DNA of 64,000 nucleotides, taken from positions 124,001 to 188,000 of the forward strand of contig NZ_JADHDV010000006.1 in NCBI RefSeq assembly GCF_016820515.1, in the 5' to 3' direction. The notes beneath the pieces are model-generated. The model was not told the DNA's origin, made no database searches, and saw only the letters and a list, made by a program, of their open reading frames with translations. Shown in pieces: positions 36,909-46,125 of this stretch (position 1 is its first letter; every line of letters starts with the position of its first letter). The stretch comes from Pseudoxanthomonas beigongshangi. GTDB lineage: Bacteria; Pseudomonadota; Gammaproteobacteria; Xanthomonadales; Xanthomonadaceae. The translations under genes were made by a program, and so were the position numbers.

Positions 36909-36957
36909 ACGTAATCTCGTTGATGGAAACGACCCGGACATACCGGGTGAGCCGCGC

Positions 36958-36987
36958 ATTATAGCGGCGGCCCTCGGAAAAGTGCAA
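36958..36987 (-). promoter_or_regulatory. Sigma-70 promoter of rpsU
   Basis: On the minus strand, -35 TTGCAC (36982-36987) and perfect -10 TATAAT (36958-36963) separated by 18 bp. Transcription would begin near 36951, giving a ~43-base leader before the rpsU ATG. The best promoter match in the window. Confidence 0.82.
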
Positions 36988-36997
36988 CATAGCGCCC

Positions 36998-38056
36998 ATG
37001 AAGGTCCTAGGCATCGAAACCAGCTGCGACGAGACCGGCGTGGCGGTCTACGACACCGGCCGGGCCGGGGCGGACGGCCTGCTGGCCCATGCGGTCTACA
37101 GCCAGATCGCCCTGCACGCCGAGTATGGCGGGGTGGTGCCCGAGCTGGCCAGCCGCGATCACGTCCGCAAGCTGCTGCCCCTGATCCGCCAGACCCTGGC
37201 CGAGGCCGGCCTGGACACCCGCGATCTGGACGGGGTCGCCTATACCGCCGGCCCCGGCCTGGTCGGCGCCCTGCTGGTGGGCGCCGGCGTGGCGCGGGCG
37301 CTGGCCTGGGCACTGGACCTGCCGGCGGTGGCGGTGCACCACATGGAAGGCCACCTGCTGGCCCCGTTGATCGAGCATGACCCGCCGGAACCGCCGTTCG
37401 TGGCCCTGCTGGTCTCCGGTGGGCATACCCAACTGGTGGCGGTGGACGCCATCGGCCGCTACCGGCTGCTGGGCGAGACCCTGGACGACGCGGCCGGCGA
37501 GGCCTTCGACAAGACCGCCAAGCTGATGGGCTTGCCGTATCCGGGCGGCCCGCAACTGGCCAAACTGGCCGAATCCGGCACGCCCGGACGGTTCCGGTTC
37601 GCCCGCCCGATGACCGACCGGCCCGGGCTGGATTTCAGTTTCTCGGGCCTGAAGACCCAGGTGCTGCTGGCTTGGCGCGACAGCGACCAGCAGCCGCAGA
37701 CCAAGGCCGACATCGCACGTGGTTTCGAGGATGCGGTGGTCGACACGCTGGCGATCAAGTGCGGGCGCGCGCTCGATGAGGCCGGTTGCGACACATTGAT
37801 CGTCGCTGGCGGCGTGGGCGCCAACAAGCGCCTGCGCGCGCGCTTGCAGGAGATGACCGCGCGGCGCGCGGGTGGGCGGGTGTGTTTCCCGCGACTGGAT
37901 CTGTGCACCGACAATGGCGCCATGATCGCCTTCGCCGGCGCGTTGCGACTGGAAGCCGGCCAGCACGAGAGCGCGGAAGTGAAGGTGACGCCGCGCTGGG
38001 ACATGGCGACACTGTCGCCGGTGGTGGCGCCGGAACCGGCGGAAATCACCCGGTAA
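36998..38056 (+). CDS. tsaD: tRNA N6-threonylcarbamoyladenosine transferase TsaD
   Basis: Transfers threonylcarbamoyl to A37 of ANN-decoding tRNAs, with TsaB, TsaC and TsaE. 352 residues. Start [14 protein letters not shown], metal-binding HHMEGH with His115 and His119, and LVSGGHTQL are all intact, as is the C-terminal CTDNGAMIA. Divergent from rpsU, the standard arrangement in this group. Confidence 0.97.
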
Positions 38057-38161
38057 CAGGCGAGAGCAGGCGGGTAACAGGCACGACGCAGGCGCGGCAC
38101 AGGGAAGGTTCGGCCACGGGCGGGTACCATGCCGGTTCCGCATTCTCGATTTCCGCTGCAC

Positions 38162-38524
38162 ATGGACAAGGTTTTCATCGACGGCCTGCAGGCCGACGCG
38201 GTGATCGGCATCTACGACTGGGAGCGGCGCATCCGCCAGACCCTGCGCCTGGATCTCGAACTCGGGTTCGACAACCGCAAGCCCGCCGCCAGCGACGACG
38301 TCGCCGACACGCTCGACTACGACGCGATCAGCCGCCGCCTCACCGCCTTCATCCAGGCATCCGAATTCGGTCTGGTCGAAACCCTGGCCGAGCGCTGCGC
38401 CGCGCTGGTGATCGACGAATTCGGAGTGGCCTGGCTGCGCCTGCGGCTGACCAAGCCCGGCGCGGTGGCCAATGCCGCGGGCGTGGGCGTGATCATCGAA
38501 CGCGGTTCGGTGCAGCCGGCATGA
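38162..38524 (+). CDS. folB: Dihydroneopterin aldolase
   Basis: Folate pathway enzyme cleaving dihydroneopterin to 6-hydroxymethyldihydropterin; 120 residues forming an octamer in the family. Conserved residues present are Glu21 in YDWER, Tyr53 in LDYDAI, Glu73 in LVETLAE and Lys98 in LTKPGA. ATG 38162 is preferred to a start 11 codons earlier because homology starts at DKVFIDGL. It overlaps the channel gene by four bases. Confidence 0.93.
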   Translation: MDKVFIDGLQADAVIGIYDWERRIRQTLRLDLELGFDNRKPAASDDVADTLDYDAISRRLTAFIQASEFGLVETLAERCAALVIDEFGVAWLRLRLTKPGAVANAAGVGVIIERGSVQPA

Positions 38525-39798
38525 ACCAGCGGCTGGAACAACTGCGCGCCTGGCTGGAACCCTATCCCTGGGCCTACACCACGCTGACCATCTGCGCGCT
38601 GGTGATGGCCGCCTGGCTGGCCAACTGGGTGACCAAGCGCGTGCTGCTGCGGGGACTGCGGCGGATGATCAACTCGCTGCCTCTGGGCGAACCGCACGAG
38701 ATCCGCCTGCGGGTGATTCCACGCCTGGCCAACGTCATCCCGGCAATCGTGCTCTCGGCCGGCGTGGTGGCGGTGCCGGATCTGCCGGAACACCTGGTCA
38801 CGGTGGTGCGCAACGTCTGCACCGCCTTCATCATCCTAACCCTGGCGCTGGCCTTCTCCGGCGCGATGGATCTGGTCAACCAGATCTACCAGCGCCGTCC
38901 GGATGCCCACAACAGGCCGATCAAGGGCTACCTGCAACTGCTGAAGATCGTGGTGTTCACTATCGCGGCGGTGCTGATGGTGGCGACCCTGATCGACCGC
39001 TCGCCGCTGATCCTGCTGTCGGGGCTGGGCGCGATGATGGCGGTGCTGATCCTGGTGTTCCAGGACACCATCCTGTCGCTGGTGGCCAGTCTGCAGATCA
39101 GTTCCAACGACATGGTGCGGGTGGGCGACTGGATCGAGATGCCCCAGCTCAACGCCGACGGCGAAGTGATCGATATCGCCCTGCACACGGTGAAGGTGCA
39201 GAACTGGGACAAGACCATCACCACCGTCCCGACCAAGAAGCTGATCAACGATTCGTTCAAGAACTGGCGTGGCATGAGCGATGCGGGTGGACGCCGGATC
39301 AAGCGCGCGCTGTACCTGGACCAGCACAGCGTGCGCTTTCTCACCGACGAGGAACTGCGGCGCATGCACGGCTTCACCGTGCTGGACCGCTATCTGAACG
39401 ACAAGGGCAGGGAGATCTCCGCCTGGAACAGCGATCTGGAACAGCGCGGCATCCATCCGGTGAACGCGCGCCGGGTGACCAACCTCGGCACGTTCCGTGC
39501 CTACGTGGAGAACTACCTGCGCCAGCATCCGGGCATCCACCAGGACATGACCCTGCTGGTGCGCCAGCAGCAGCCGGAATCCACCGGCCTGCCGCTGGAA
39601 ATCTACTGCTTTACCCGCGACATCCGCTGGGGCGTCTACGAGAACATCCAGTCGGACATCTTCGACCATTTGCTGGCGATCCTGCCGGAGTTTGGGCTGC
39701 GGGTGTTCCAGGAATCCTCGGACGCGGGCGTCACCGCCGCGCTGATGGCGACCGCCGCATTGAAACAGGCGGACCAGCGGACCTCGCCTCCGGCATGA
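38521..39798 (+). CDS. Mechanosensitive ion channel, MscS superfamily (YbdG-like)
   Basis: 425 residues: five predicted membrane helices, the pore helix being LSGLGAMMAVLILVFQDTILSLVASLQI, then the beta domain (MVRVGDWIEMPQLNADGEVIDIALHTVKVQNWDKT) and a C-terminal cytoplasmic domain. Length and the WDKTITTVPTKKLI segment match the YbdG/MscM branch, linked to mild osmotic stress. It is coupled by four-base overlaps to folB before and the folK-like gene after, an odd guest inside a folate cluster. Confidence 0.93.
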   Translation: MNQRLEQLRAWLEPYPWAYTTLTICALVMAAWLANWVTKRVLLRGLRRMINSLPLGEPHEIRLRVIPRLANVIPAIVLSAGVVAVPDLPEHLVTVVRNVCTAFIILTLALAFSGAMDLVNQIYQRRPDAHNRPIKGYLQLLKIVVFTIAAVLMVATLIDRSPLILLSGLGAMMAVLILVFQDTILSLVASLQISSNDMVRVGDWIEMPQLNADGEVIDIALHTVKVQNWDKTITTVPTKKLINDSFKNWRGMSDAGGRRIKRALYLDQHSVRFLTDEELRRMHGFTVLDRYLNDKGREISAWNSDLEQRGIHPVNARRVTNLGTFRAYVENYLRQHPGIHQDMTLLVRQQQPESTGLPLEIYCFTRDIRWGVYENIQSDIFDHLLAILPEFGLRVFQESSDAGVTAALMATAALKQADQRTSPPA

Positions 39799-40184
39799 GC
39801 GCGCACCGCTACCTGCTGATCCTGGGCAGCGGCACCGATGGCGCGGCCCAACTGGCCCGTGCGCGCGCCGCGCTGGCCGGCGAGGGCAGGATCCTGGCGC
39901 TGTCGCCGATGATCAGCGGTGGCAGCGTGGTGGCGGGCGATCCGCATCGCTACGCCAACCAGGCGCTGCTGTTCGAAACCGCGCTGGAAAGAACCGCATT
40001 CAACGCGCGACTGAAGGCGCTGGAGGTCGAACTCGGCCGGCATCCCGGGGATGCGGCTTGCGCCATCGATCTGGATCTGGCCCGCGAGTATGCCCCGGAC
40101 GGCGAATTGCGCTGGGAAAACCCGGCCAAGCTCGGGCACCCGGTATTCGTGGACCTCGCGGCGCAGGTTGCCCCGGTCAGATGA
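39795..40184 (+). CDS. Divergent, short HPPK (FolK)-like protein
   Basis: 129 residues, against about 160 for FolK of E. coli. Recognisable are an N-terminal LGSG (canonical LGSN), the YANQALLFET strand, and CAIDLDLAREY matching the Mg-binding IDLDL (two Asp). The arginine-rich RWxPR stretch that normally precedes IDLDL and binds ATP is missing, and the Asn of LGSN is Gly. It therefore may be a weak or non-catalytic HPPK paralog. Placement after folB and beside a pteridine reductase supports a pterin role. A normal folK may exist elsewhere. Confidence 0.7.
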   Translation: MSAHRYLLILGSGTDGAAQLARARAALAGEGRILALSPMISGGSVVAGDPHRYANQALLFETALERTAFNARLKALEVELGRHPGDAACAIDLDLAREYAPDGELRWENPAKLGHPVFVDLAAQVAPVR

Positions 40185-40917
40185 ACAGCGAGCGCCCGCC
40201 GTCGATGGCGAGCACCTGCCCGGTGATGTAACCGTTGCCGCCCAGCAGCCAGCGCACCGCCGAGACGATGTCGTCCGGCGCGCCCTGGCGCTTGAGCGCG
40301 GTGCGCGCATGCACCAGTTCCAGGGTTTCCGCCTTGACCGGATTCTCGGACCACAGCACGTTGCCCGGCGCGACCGCGTTCACCCGCACTTCCGGCCCGA
40401 GTTCGCGTGCCAGCGACTTGGTCATCATCACCAGCGCGGCCTTGGCCATGCAGTAGACCGTATGTCCGCCCAGCGGGCGCTCGGCGTAGATGTCGGCGAT
40501 GCTGACGATGGCGCCGTGGCTGGCCTTCAGGTGGGGTGCGGCGGCCTGCGCAAGGAAGAACGGCGCGCGCGCATTGGAGGCGAACAATTCGTCCCACTGC
40601 TGTGGCGTGGCCTGGCCAATCGGCGTGGCGTAGTAGGCCGAGGCATTGTTGACCAGGGCGTCGAGCCGGCCGTAGTGGCCGACGGTGCGCGCGATCAGTT
40701 CCGGCAGTCGATCGAATTCGGCCAGGTCCGCGTGCAGGGTGAGCACGCTGTGCGGGCGCGCGGCCTCCAACTCGCTGGCCAGTGCCTGCATCGCCTCGCC
40801 GGAATGGCGATAGTGCAGGGCCAGATCGTAACCATCGGCGTGCAAGCCGCGGGCGATGGCCGCACCCACCCGTTTGGCGCTGCCGGTGACGAGGGCGACG
40901 GGGGACGACTCGGGCAT
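40177..40917 (-). CDS. Pteridine reductase (FolM/PTR1-like SDR)
   Basis: 246-residue short-chain dehydrogenase. The cofactor motif TGSAKRVGAAIA has the Arg found in PTR1/FolM, which favours NADPH and reduced-pterin substrates. Also visible are the NNAS motif and catalytic YCMAK. Located convergently with the folK-like gene, overlapping its 3' end by 8 bp. AGGAGG ribosome site lies 7 bp before the ATG. Likely reduces dihydrobiopterin or dihydrofolate; other SDR roles cannot be excluded. Confidence 0.85.
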   Translation of the reverse strand: MPESSPVALVTGSAKRVGAAIARGLHADGYDLALHYRHSGEAMQALASELEAARPHSVLTLHADLAEFDRLPELIARTVGHYGRLDALVNNASAYYATPIGQATPQQWDELFASNARAPFFLAQAAAPHLKASHGAIVSIADIYAERPLGGHTVYCMAKAALVMMTKSLARELGPEVRVNAVAPGNVLWSENPVKAETLELVHARTALKRQGAPDDIVSAVRWLLGGNGYITGQVLAIDGGRSLFI

Positions 40918-41058
40918 GTGGAACCTCCTGGAAAACGAGCCCCATTGTCGCCGGTCGGCCTCAGGGAGGCATGCCGCTTGACGCCTCGCGGGGTTTCGCG
41001 CATGTTGCAATGCAGTAACCCCACCGGCATGTCGCCGGTGGCGGCGCGGAAAGAGCGG

Positions 41059-42507
41059 ATGGACTGGGCCAAGTACCGTACCACCACCTTTGACGAGCTG
41101 ATCCAGCCTGACGGCAGCCCGCGTCCCGCCGCGCGCCGTCTGGTCGACTACCTCTCCGGTCTGGGCAGCCGCGAACTCGCCCAGCGCCAGCTTGCCGCCG
41201 ACGTGGTCGCCCGTGCCCACGGCATCACCTTCACCGTCTATTCCGATGGCCGCAACGTCGACCGCACGCTCCCGTTCGACTTGATTCCGCGGGTCATCGA
41301 TCGCCGCGAATGGCAGCGCACCGAAGCCGGCCTGAAACAGCGCATGCAGGCGCTGAACCTGTTCATCGGCGACATCTACGGCGAGCAGCGCATCGTCCGC
41401 GACAAAGTATTCCCGGCGATGCTGCTGAAGGATTCGGTCAACTTCCGGGCGCACTGCGTTGGTATTTCGCCCCCACTGGGGGTATGGGCGCATATCTGCG
41501 GTTCCGATCTGGTCCGTGACGGCGACGGCACCCTGTATGCGCTGGAAGACAACCTGCGCATTCCCAGCGGCGTGTCCTACATGCTGGAAAACCGCATGGT
41601 TGCCAAGCGCGTGTTTCCGGAACTGTTCGAAACCAGCGCCATCCTGCCGGTCGATGAATATCCTTCGCAGCTGTACGACACCCTGGCGGCTTTGTCGCCG
41701 CGGCCGGGGGACACGCCCAGCATCGTCCTGCTCACGCCGGGCGTGTTCAACAGCGCCTATTTCGAGCACGCCTATCTGGCGCAGGCGATGGGCATCGAAC
41801 TGGTGGAAGGCAGCGACCTGTTCGTTGCCGATGATGACTGCACCTACATGCGGACGGTGTACGGGCCGCAGCGCGTGGACGTCATCTATCGGCGGGTGGA
41901 CGATCTGTTCATCGATCCGGAAGTATTCCATCCGGATTCCGTGCTGGGTGTTCCCGGCCTGATCCGAAGCTGGCGCGCCGGCAAGGTGGCGCTGGCGAAC
42001 GCCCCCGGCGCCGGCGTCGCCGATGACAAGGTGGTGTTCGCCTACGTGCCGAAGATGATCAAGTACTACCTGGACCAGGAACCAATCCTGCCCAATGTAC
42101 CCAGCTACCTGTGCCACAACCCCAAGGAACGCAGGTACGTGCTGGATCACCTGGAAAATCTGGTGGTAAAACCGGCCAATGAATCCGGCGGCTACGGCAT
42201 GCTGATCGGTCCACGCTCCACCAAGCGCCAGCGCGACAGGTTTCGCCAGCTGATCGAAGCCAATCCGCGGAACTACATGGCACAACCGACGCTGTCGTTG
42301 TCCACCGCCCCCATCGTCTCCAAGCAGGGACCCTCACCCCGGCACCTGGATCTGCGTCCTTTCGTGCTGTCGCGGCAGGACATCCATGTCACCACCGGTG
42401 GATTGACCCGGGTGGCGATGACCAAGGGGTCATTGGTGGTCAACTCCTCGCAGGGAGGCGGCGCCAAGGACACCTGGGTTGTCGATGTCGACGAGGAGGA
42501 GGCCTGA
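41059..42507 (+). CDS. Circularly permuted ATP-grasp type 2 protein
   Basis: 482 residues, matching the circularly permuted ATP-grasp family (CP_ATPgrasp_2). Visible are GDIYGEQRIVRDKVFP, ALEDNLRIPSGVSYMLENR and the C-terminal NLVVKPANESGGYGM (ATP-binding loop). Established knowledge: family members sit in a conserved operon with an alpha-E protein, a transglutaminase-like protease and the proteasome-like Anbu, and are predicted peptide or amide ligases. The alpha-E gene follows with a one-base overlap. ATG 41059 is chosen; an in-frame ATG ten codons earlier is possible. No product has been assigned. Confidence 0.9.
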   Translation: MDWAKYRTTTFDELIQPDGSPRPAARRLVDYLSGLGSRELAQRQLAADVVARAHGITFTVYSDGRNVDRTLPFDLIPRVIDRREWQRTEAGLKQRMQALNLFIGDIYGEQRIVRDKVFPAMLLKDSVNFRAHCVGISPPLGVWAHICGSDLVRDGDGTLYALEDNLRIPSGVSYMLENRMVAKRVFPELFETSAILPVDEYPSQLYDTLAALSPRPGDTPSIVLLTPGVFNSAYFEHAYLAQAMGIELVEGSDLFVADDDCTYMRTVYGPQRVDVIYRRVDDLFIDPEVFHPDSVLGVPGLIRSWRAGKVALANAPGAGVADDKVVFAYVPKMIKYYLDQEPILPNVPSYLCHNPKERRYVLDHLENLVVKPANESGGYGMLIGPRSTKRQRDRFRQLIEANPRNYMAQPTLSLSTAPIVSKQGPSPRHLDLRPFVLSRQDIHVTTGGLTRVAMTKGSLVVNSSQGGGAKDTWVVDVDEEEA

Positions 42508-43448
42508 TGCTGTCGCGCGTGGCCGACAACCTGTACTGGTTCAGTCGCTATGTGCGGCGCGCGGAGAACACCGCGCGGCTCGTGGGCGTCGGCAGCCAAC
42601 TGCAGCTGGATCTGCCGCGTTCGGTGCATTTTACCTGGCGGCCGATGATCGACACGGTGGGCGCCGGCGAGTTTTTCGCCCAGCAGTTTCCCCAGTCCGG
42701 TGACGACGTGGGCGACGCGGACGTGGTGCGCTTCCTGTTGCTGGAATCCCGCAACCCCTCGTCGTTGCGCAGTTCGGTGGATGCCGCGCGCGAACTCCTG
42801 CGCAGCGTCCGCGACAGCCTTCCGCAGGAGGTCTGGGAAGCCATCAACGATCTGCACCAGCAGATCGAGACCACCGGCGAGCGTGGCCTGAGCCGCCGTT
42901 ACCGCGTCGATTTCCTGAACCGCATCGTCGATGGCTGCCTCAAGGTGTCCGGTCTGCTCAGTGCCAACGTCAGCCGTGACATCGGCTTCCAGTTCCTGCG
43001 TCTGGGCACCGCGCTGGAACAGGCCGACATGACCACCCGCATCATCGACGCAGGCGCCTCGGGCCTGGTCAGGCCACGCAATGACGAGGATCGCGAGACT
43101 TTCCGCAACATGCAGTGGATGAGCGTGCTGCGTTCATTGGCGGCCTACCAGATGTTCCGTCGCCATGTGCGCCAACGGGTCAGCGCCGAGCTGGCGCTGC
43201 GTTTCCTGCTGCAGAACGGCGAGTTTCCGCGCAGTGTGCAGTTCTGTCTGTCACGCGTGCAGAACGTGTTGCCGACCATGCCGCCGCGGCCGGGAGTGGA
43301 TCGCCATCTCAACCGGGTGATCGGGCTGACCCGCAACGCCGATCCGGTATCGCTGGCGCAACGCAATCCGGCGGCGTTCATGGATGAGATCCAGGTCAAC
43401 CTGGGACGACTACACGACGCCATCGCCGAAGGCTACTTTCACGGTTGA
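42507..43448 (+). CDS. Alpha-E domain protein (DUF403)
   Basis: 313 residues, almost entirely helical. The opening MLSRVADNLYWFSRYVRRAENTAR is diagnostic of the alpha-E domain; later signatures are LFRRHVRQRVSA and FPRSVQFCLSRV. Start ATG shares one base with the ATP-grasp stop (TGATG), so the two are translationally coupled and probably form a complex or sequential system. Function unproven; the family is found almost only beside ATP-grasp, transglutaminase and Anbu genes. Confidence 0.9.
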   Translation: MLSRVADNLYWFSRYVRRAENTARLVGVGSQLQLDLPRSVHFTWRPMIDTVGAGEFFAQQFPQSGDDVGDADVVRFLLLESRNPSSLRSSVDAARELLRSVRDSLPQEVWEAINDLHQQIETTGERGLSRRYRVDFLNRIVDGCLKVSGLLSANVSRDIGFQFLRLGTALEQADMTTRIIDAGASGLVRPRNDEDRETFRNMQWMSVLRSLAAYQMFRRHVRQRVSAELALRFLLQNGEFPRSVQFCLSRVQNVLPTMPPRPGVDRHLNRVIGLTRNADPVSLAQRNPAAFMDEIQVNLGRLHDAIAEGYFHG

Positions 43449-43488
43449 GCCGACATTGTCGGCGCCAGCTTCCATGGATGCGGAGCGT

Positions 43489-44319
43489 TTACTGCTGGCC
43501 CTGCATGTCGCCCGGATCCTGTCGCGACGGCAAGCGCCGTGGCGGCATTGCCGGCACTGTGGAAGCCGGTTCCTCGACCTCGCGCCGGGGTTCCCACGGA
43601 AAACGCGGCAGGCCGTGCACCGCCGCCTCCAGCTTGCGCGACCAGGTCTCGTGGATTTCCGAATACAAGGGCGTGTCGCTTTCCAGCCGGAGCGTCTGGG
43701 TCAGCCTGAGATCACCCGCGCGCAGCAATGTCAGATCGATCGGCATGCCGACCGAAAGGTTGGAGCGGATGGTCGAATCCAGCGATACAAGCGCGCAGCG
43801 GGCGGCGTCCTCCAGCGTGGTCTGCGGGCGCAGGATCCGGTCCAGGATGGGCTTGCCGTACTTGGACTCCCCGATCTGCAGGTAGGGGGTTTCCGGCGAT
43901 GCGGCAATGCAGTTGCCGAGCGGGTAGATCATGTACAGCCCCGGCCGCTCGCCGGCGATCTGGCCGCCCAGGATCAGCGTGGCCTGCACGCTGACGCCGC
44001 TTTGCTGCGCTTCGTCACTGACCTTGGCCTGGCTGGCCACGAGTACGTCGCCGACGTACTCGGCCACTTCATACAGGTGGGCGAAGCTACGCAGGCTGCG
44101 GGAGGCCGCGGCATCTCCGGCGTCGCGCTGCAAACGCGAGATGGTCAATTGGGTGGTGGCAAGGTTGCCTGCCGACAGGATGACGAACACCCTCTCTCCG
44201 GGGTATTCGAAGCTATGCATCTTGCGGTACACGCGCACATCATCGAACGAGGCGCTGGTGCGGGTATCCGACGCGAAGACCAGGCCTTCGTCCACCTCGA
44301 TGCCGACGCAATAGGTCAT
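43489..44319 (-). CDS. Anbu, proteasome-type protease (bacterial HslV relative)
   Basis: 276 residues. Begins MTYCVGI; removing Met would expose Thr1, with Asp17 (SDTRT) and Lys32 (YRKMH) completing the proteasome-type catalytic set. An ATG 12 codons earlier would bury that Thr, so 44319 is the correct start. LVFASDTRTSASFDDV and LIYPLGNCIAASPETPYLQIGESKYG match the Anbu branch. The last ~25 residues are a Pro/Arg-rich tail. Anbu forms an unusual helical assembly and its substrate is unknown. Here it faces the ATP-grasp/alpha-E pair tail to tail, 40 bp apart, rather than in the same operon. Confidence 0.92.
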   Translation of the reverse strand: MTYCVGIEVDEGLVFASDTRTSASFDDVRVYRKMHSFEYPGERVFVILSAGNLATTQLTISRLQRDAGDAAASRSLRSFAHLYEVAEYVGDVLVASQAKVSDEAQQSGVSVQATLILGGQIAGERPGLYMIYPLGNCIAASPETPYLQIGESKYGKPILDRILRPQTTLEDAARCALVSLDSTIRSNLSVGMPIDLTLLRAGDLRLTQTLRLESDTPLYSEIHETWSRKLEAAVHGLPRFPWEPRREVEEPASTVPAMPPRRLPSRQDPGDMQGQQ

Positions 44320-44394
44320 GGCGGTTCCGTTGTTGCCGTGCATCATGATTCTAGGCGCGGCCTCGCCGCTTGGCTAGGCTGAACCGCGGGCACG

Positions 44395-44400
44395 TACAAT
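44395..44400 (+). promoter_or_regulatory. Possible -10 element for the MidA-type gene
   Basis: TACAAT 32 bp before the start. TTGGCT lies 19 bp upstream of it, slightly long for a -35. Confidence 0.3.
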
Positions 44401-44432
44401 ACGTCCCGGATCCGCAGACATCGAGTGGCCCC

Positions 44433-45617
44433 ATGCCGGCCCAGTTACCCCTTCCCGATGCCGACGCGCTCGCCCACAGCGAGCGGCTGGCGGCCCTGCT
44501 GCGCGAGGAAATCCGCGCCAGCGGCGGCTTCCTGCCGTTCTCGCGTTTCATGGAGCGCTGTCTCTATGCGCCCGGCCTGGGCTACTACAGCGCCGGCAGC
44601 GCCAAATTCGGCGATGCCGGCGACTTCGTCACCGCGCCCGAGCTCGGTCCACTGTTCGCCGCCTGCGTCGCCAGCGCGGTCGCGCCGGTGCTGCAGGAAC
44701 TGGGGCCGGAGGCCGAATTCCTGGAACTGGGCGGGGGCAGCGGCGCCTTCGCCGAAGTGATGCTCAAGCGCCTGCTGGAACTGGATGCGCTGCCGGCGCG
44801 CTACGCCATCCTCGAACCCAGCGCCGACCTGCGCGAACGCCAGCGCGAGCGCCTGTCACAGCGGCTGATTCCACCGGTGTTCGCGCTGGTCGAATGGCTG
44901 GACGGACCGCCGGGCGAAGCCTGGAATGGCGTGCTGTTCGCCAACGAGGTGATCGACGCGCTGCCCACGCCGCGCTTCACCCTGCGCGATGGCGAGGTGT
45001 TCGAGGAACACGTGGCACTGGATGACGAAGGACACTTCATCCGCACCGATCGTCCGGCCGACGCGTTGCTGGCGGCGGCGGTCCGCCACGTCGAACGTTA
45101 TCTCGAACAGCCTTTCTCCGATGGCTACCGCTCCGAACTGCTGCCGCAACTGCCGTACTGGATCCAGGCGGTCATGGGTGGACTGCGCGCCGGCGCGATG
45201 CTGTTCGTCGACTACGGTTATCCGCGCCGCGAGTACTACCTGCCGGATCGCGACGAGGGCACGCTGCGCGCGTTCTACCGCCAGCACGTGCATGCCGATC
45301 CCTACCTGTGGCCGGGCCTGCAGGATCTGACCGCGTCGGTGGATTTCACCGCGCTGGCCGAGGCCGGCACCCAGGCTGGCTTCGAACTGGCCGGTTACAG
45401 CGATCAGGCCAGCTTCCTGCTGGGCAACGGCTTGCCTGAGCGCCTGCAGGACATCGAGGAAAGGGCCGACGAGACCGCCAAACTGCGTTTTCGCAACGAG
45501 GCGAAGAGGTTGACCCTGCCCAGCGAGATGGGCGAGCGGTTCCAGGTGATGGGATTCGCGCGCGACGTCGAGTTCGGTCCGGCCTTCCTTGCCAACGATC
45601 TGACCTGGCGCCTGTGA
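44433..45617 (+). CDS. MidA/NDUFAF7-type SAM-dependent methyltransferase
   Basis: 394 residues, COG1565 family. The SAM motif LELGGGSGAF lies near residue 95, and GFLPFSRFMERCLYAPGLGYY near the start and LFANEVIDALP are family signatures. The mitochondrial relative dimethylates an arginine of complex I; the bacterial substrate is not established. ATG 44433 begins the conserved region. One base separates its stop from the VanZ gene. Confidence 0.9.
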   Translation: MPAQLPLPDADALAHSERLAALLREEIRASGGFLPFSRFMERCLYAPGLGYYSAGSAKFGDAGDFVTAPELGPLFAACVASAVAPVLQELGPEAEFLELGGGSGAFAEVMLKRLLELDALPARYAILEPSADLRERQRERLSQRLIPPVFALVEWLDGPPGEAWNGVLFANEVIDALPTPRFTLRDGEVFEEHVALDDEGHFIRTDRPADALLAAAVRHVERYLEQPFSDGYRSELLPQLPYWIQAVMGGLRAGAMLFVDYGYPRREYYLPDRDEGTLRAFYRQHVHADPYLWPGLQDLTASVDFTALAEAGTQAGFELAGYSDQASFLLGNGLPERLQDIEERADETAKLRFRNEAKRLTLPSEMGERFQVMGFARDVEFGPAFLANDLTWRL

Positions 45618-45618
45618 G

Positions 45619-46020
45619 ATGACCCTGCTGAAACCGTTCCGCCATCCCCGGCTGTGGCTGTGCCTGTGGCTGCTGGCCATCGCGACCGTGGTCGCGCTGT
45701 CGCTGGGACCGCCGCCGCCGTTCCCGGACATGCCCTCGGGCACCGACAAGCTGGAGCACGGCCTGGCCTACTTCCTGCTGGCGGCCGGGGCGGTGCAGTT
45801 GTTCCGCAGCCGCGGCGGCTGGATGACCGTCGGGCTTGCGTTGGTGATCGTGGGCATCGGCGTGGAATTCGCCCAAGGGGCCTACACCACCGACCGCATG
45901 CGCGATCCCTTCGACGCCATCGCCAACACCGTCGGCGTGCTGCTGGGCCTGTCCACGGCGCTGACGCCGTTGCGGGATCTGCTGCTGCGGCTTGAGGGCA
46001 AGGTCCGCAAGCCGGTCTAG
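45619..46020 (+). CDS. VanZ-like family membrane protein
   Basis: 133 residues with four membrane helices. TDKLEHGLAYFLLA and VGIGVEFAQGAYTTDRMRDPFDAIANTVG are VanZ-like signatures. Function unknown. Cotranscribed with the methyltransferase just upstream (1-bp gap). Confidence 0.87.
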   Translation: MTLLKPFRHPRLWLCLWLLAIATVVALSLGPPPPFPDMPSGTDKLEHGLAYFLLAAGAVQLFRSRGGWMTVGLALVIVGIGVEFAQGAYTTDRMRDPFDAIANTVGVLLGLSTALTPLRDLLLRLEGKVRKPV

Positions 46021-46042
46021 GCGGGCTTGCGGCACAGGCAAA

Positions 46043-46073
46043 TAAAGCCCCCCGTCCGCGCGTGGACGAGGGG
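46043..46073 (-). terminator. Terminator after the GH20 gene
   Basis: On the minus strand a GCCCCTC-GTCC/GGAC-GGGGGGC stem with a short loop is followed by TTTATTTG, ~50 bp past the hexosaminidase stop. Confidence 0.7.
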
Positions 46074-46125
46074 CGGAGCGAGGAGTGCAGGATCCCCGCG
46101 CCAGGTCACGGCGATGCGCGGTGCG

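Noticed and set aside
44320-44346. Longer Anbu starting MMHGNNGTAMTY
   Set aside because: It would bury the catalytic threonine that must be N-terminal.
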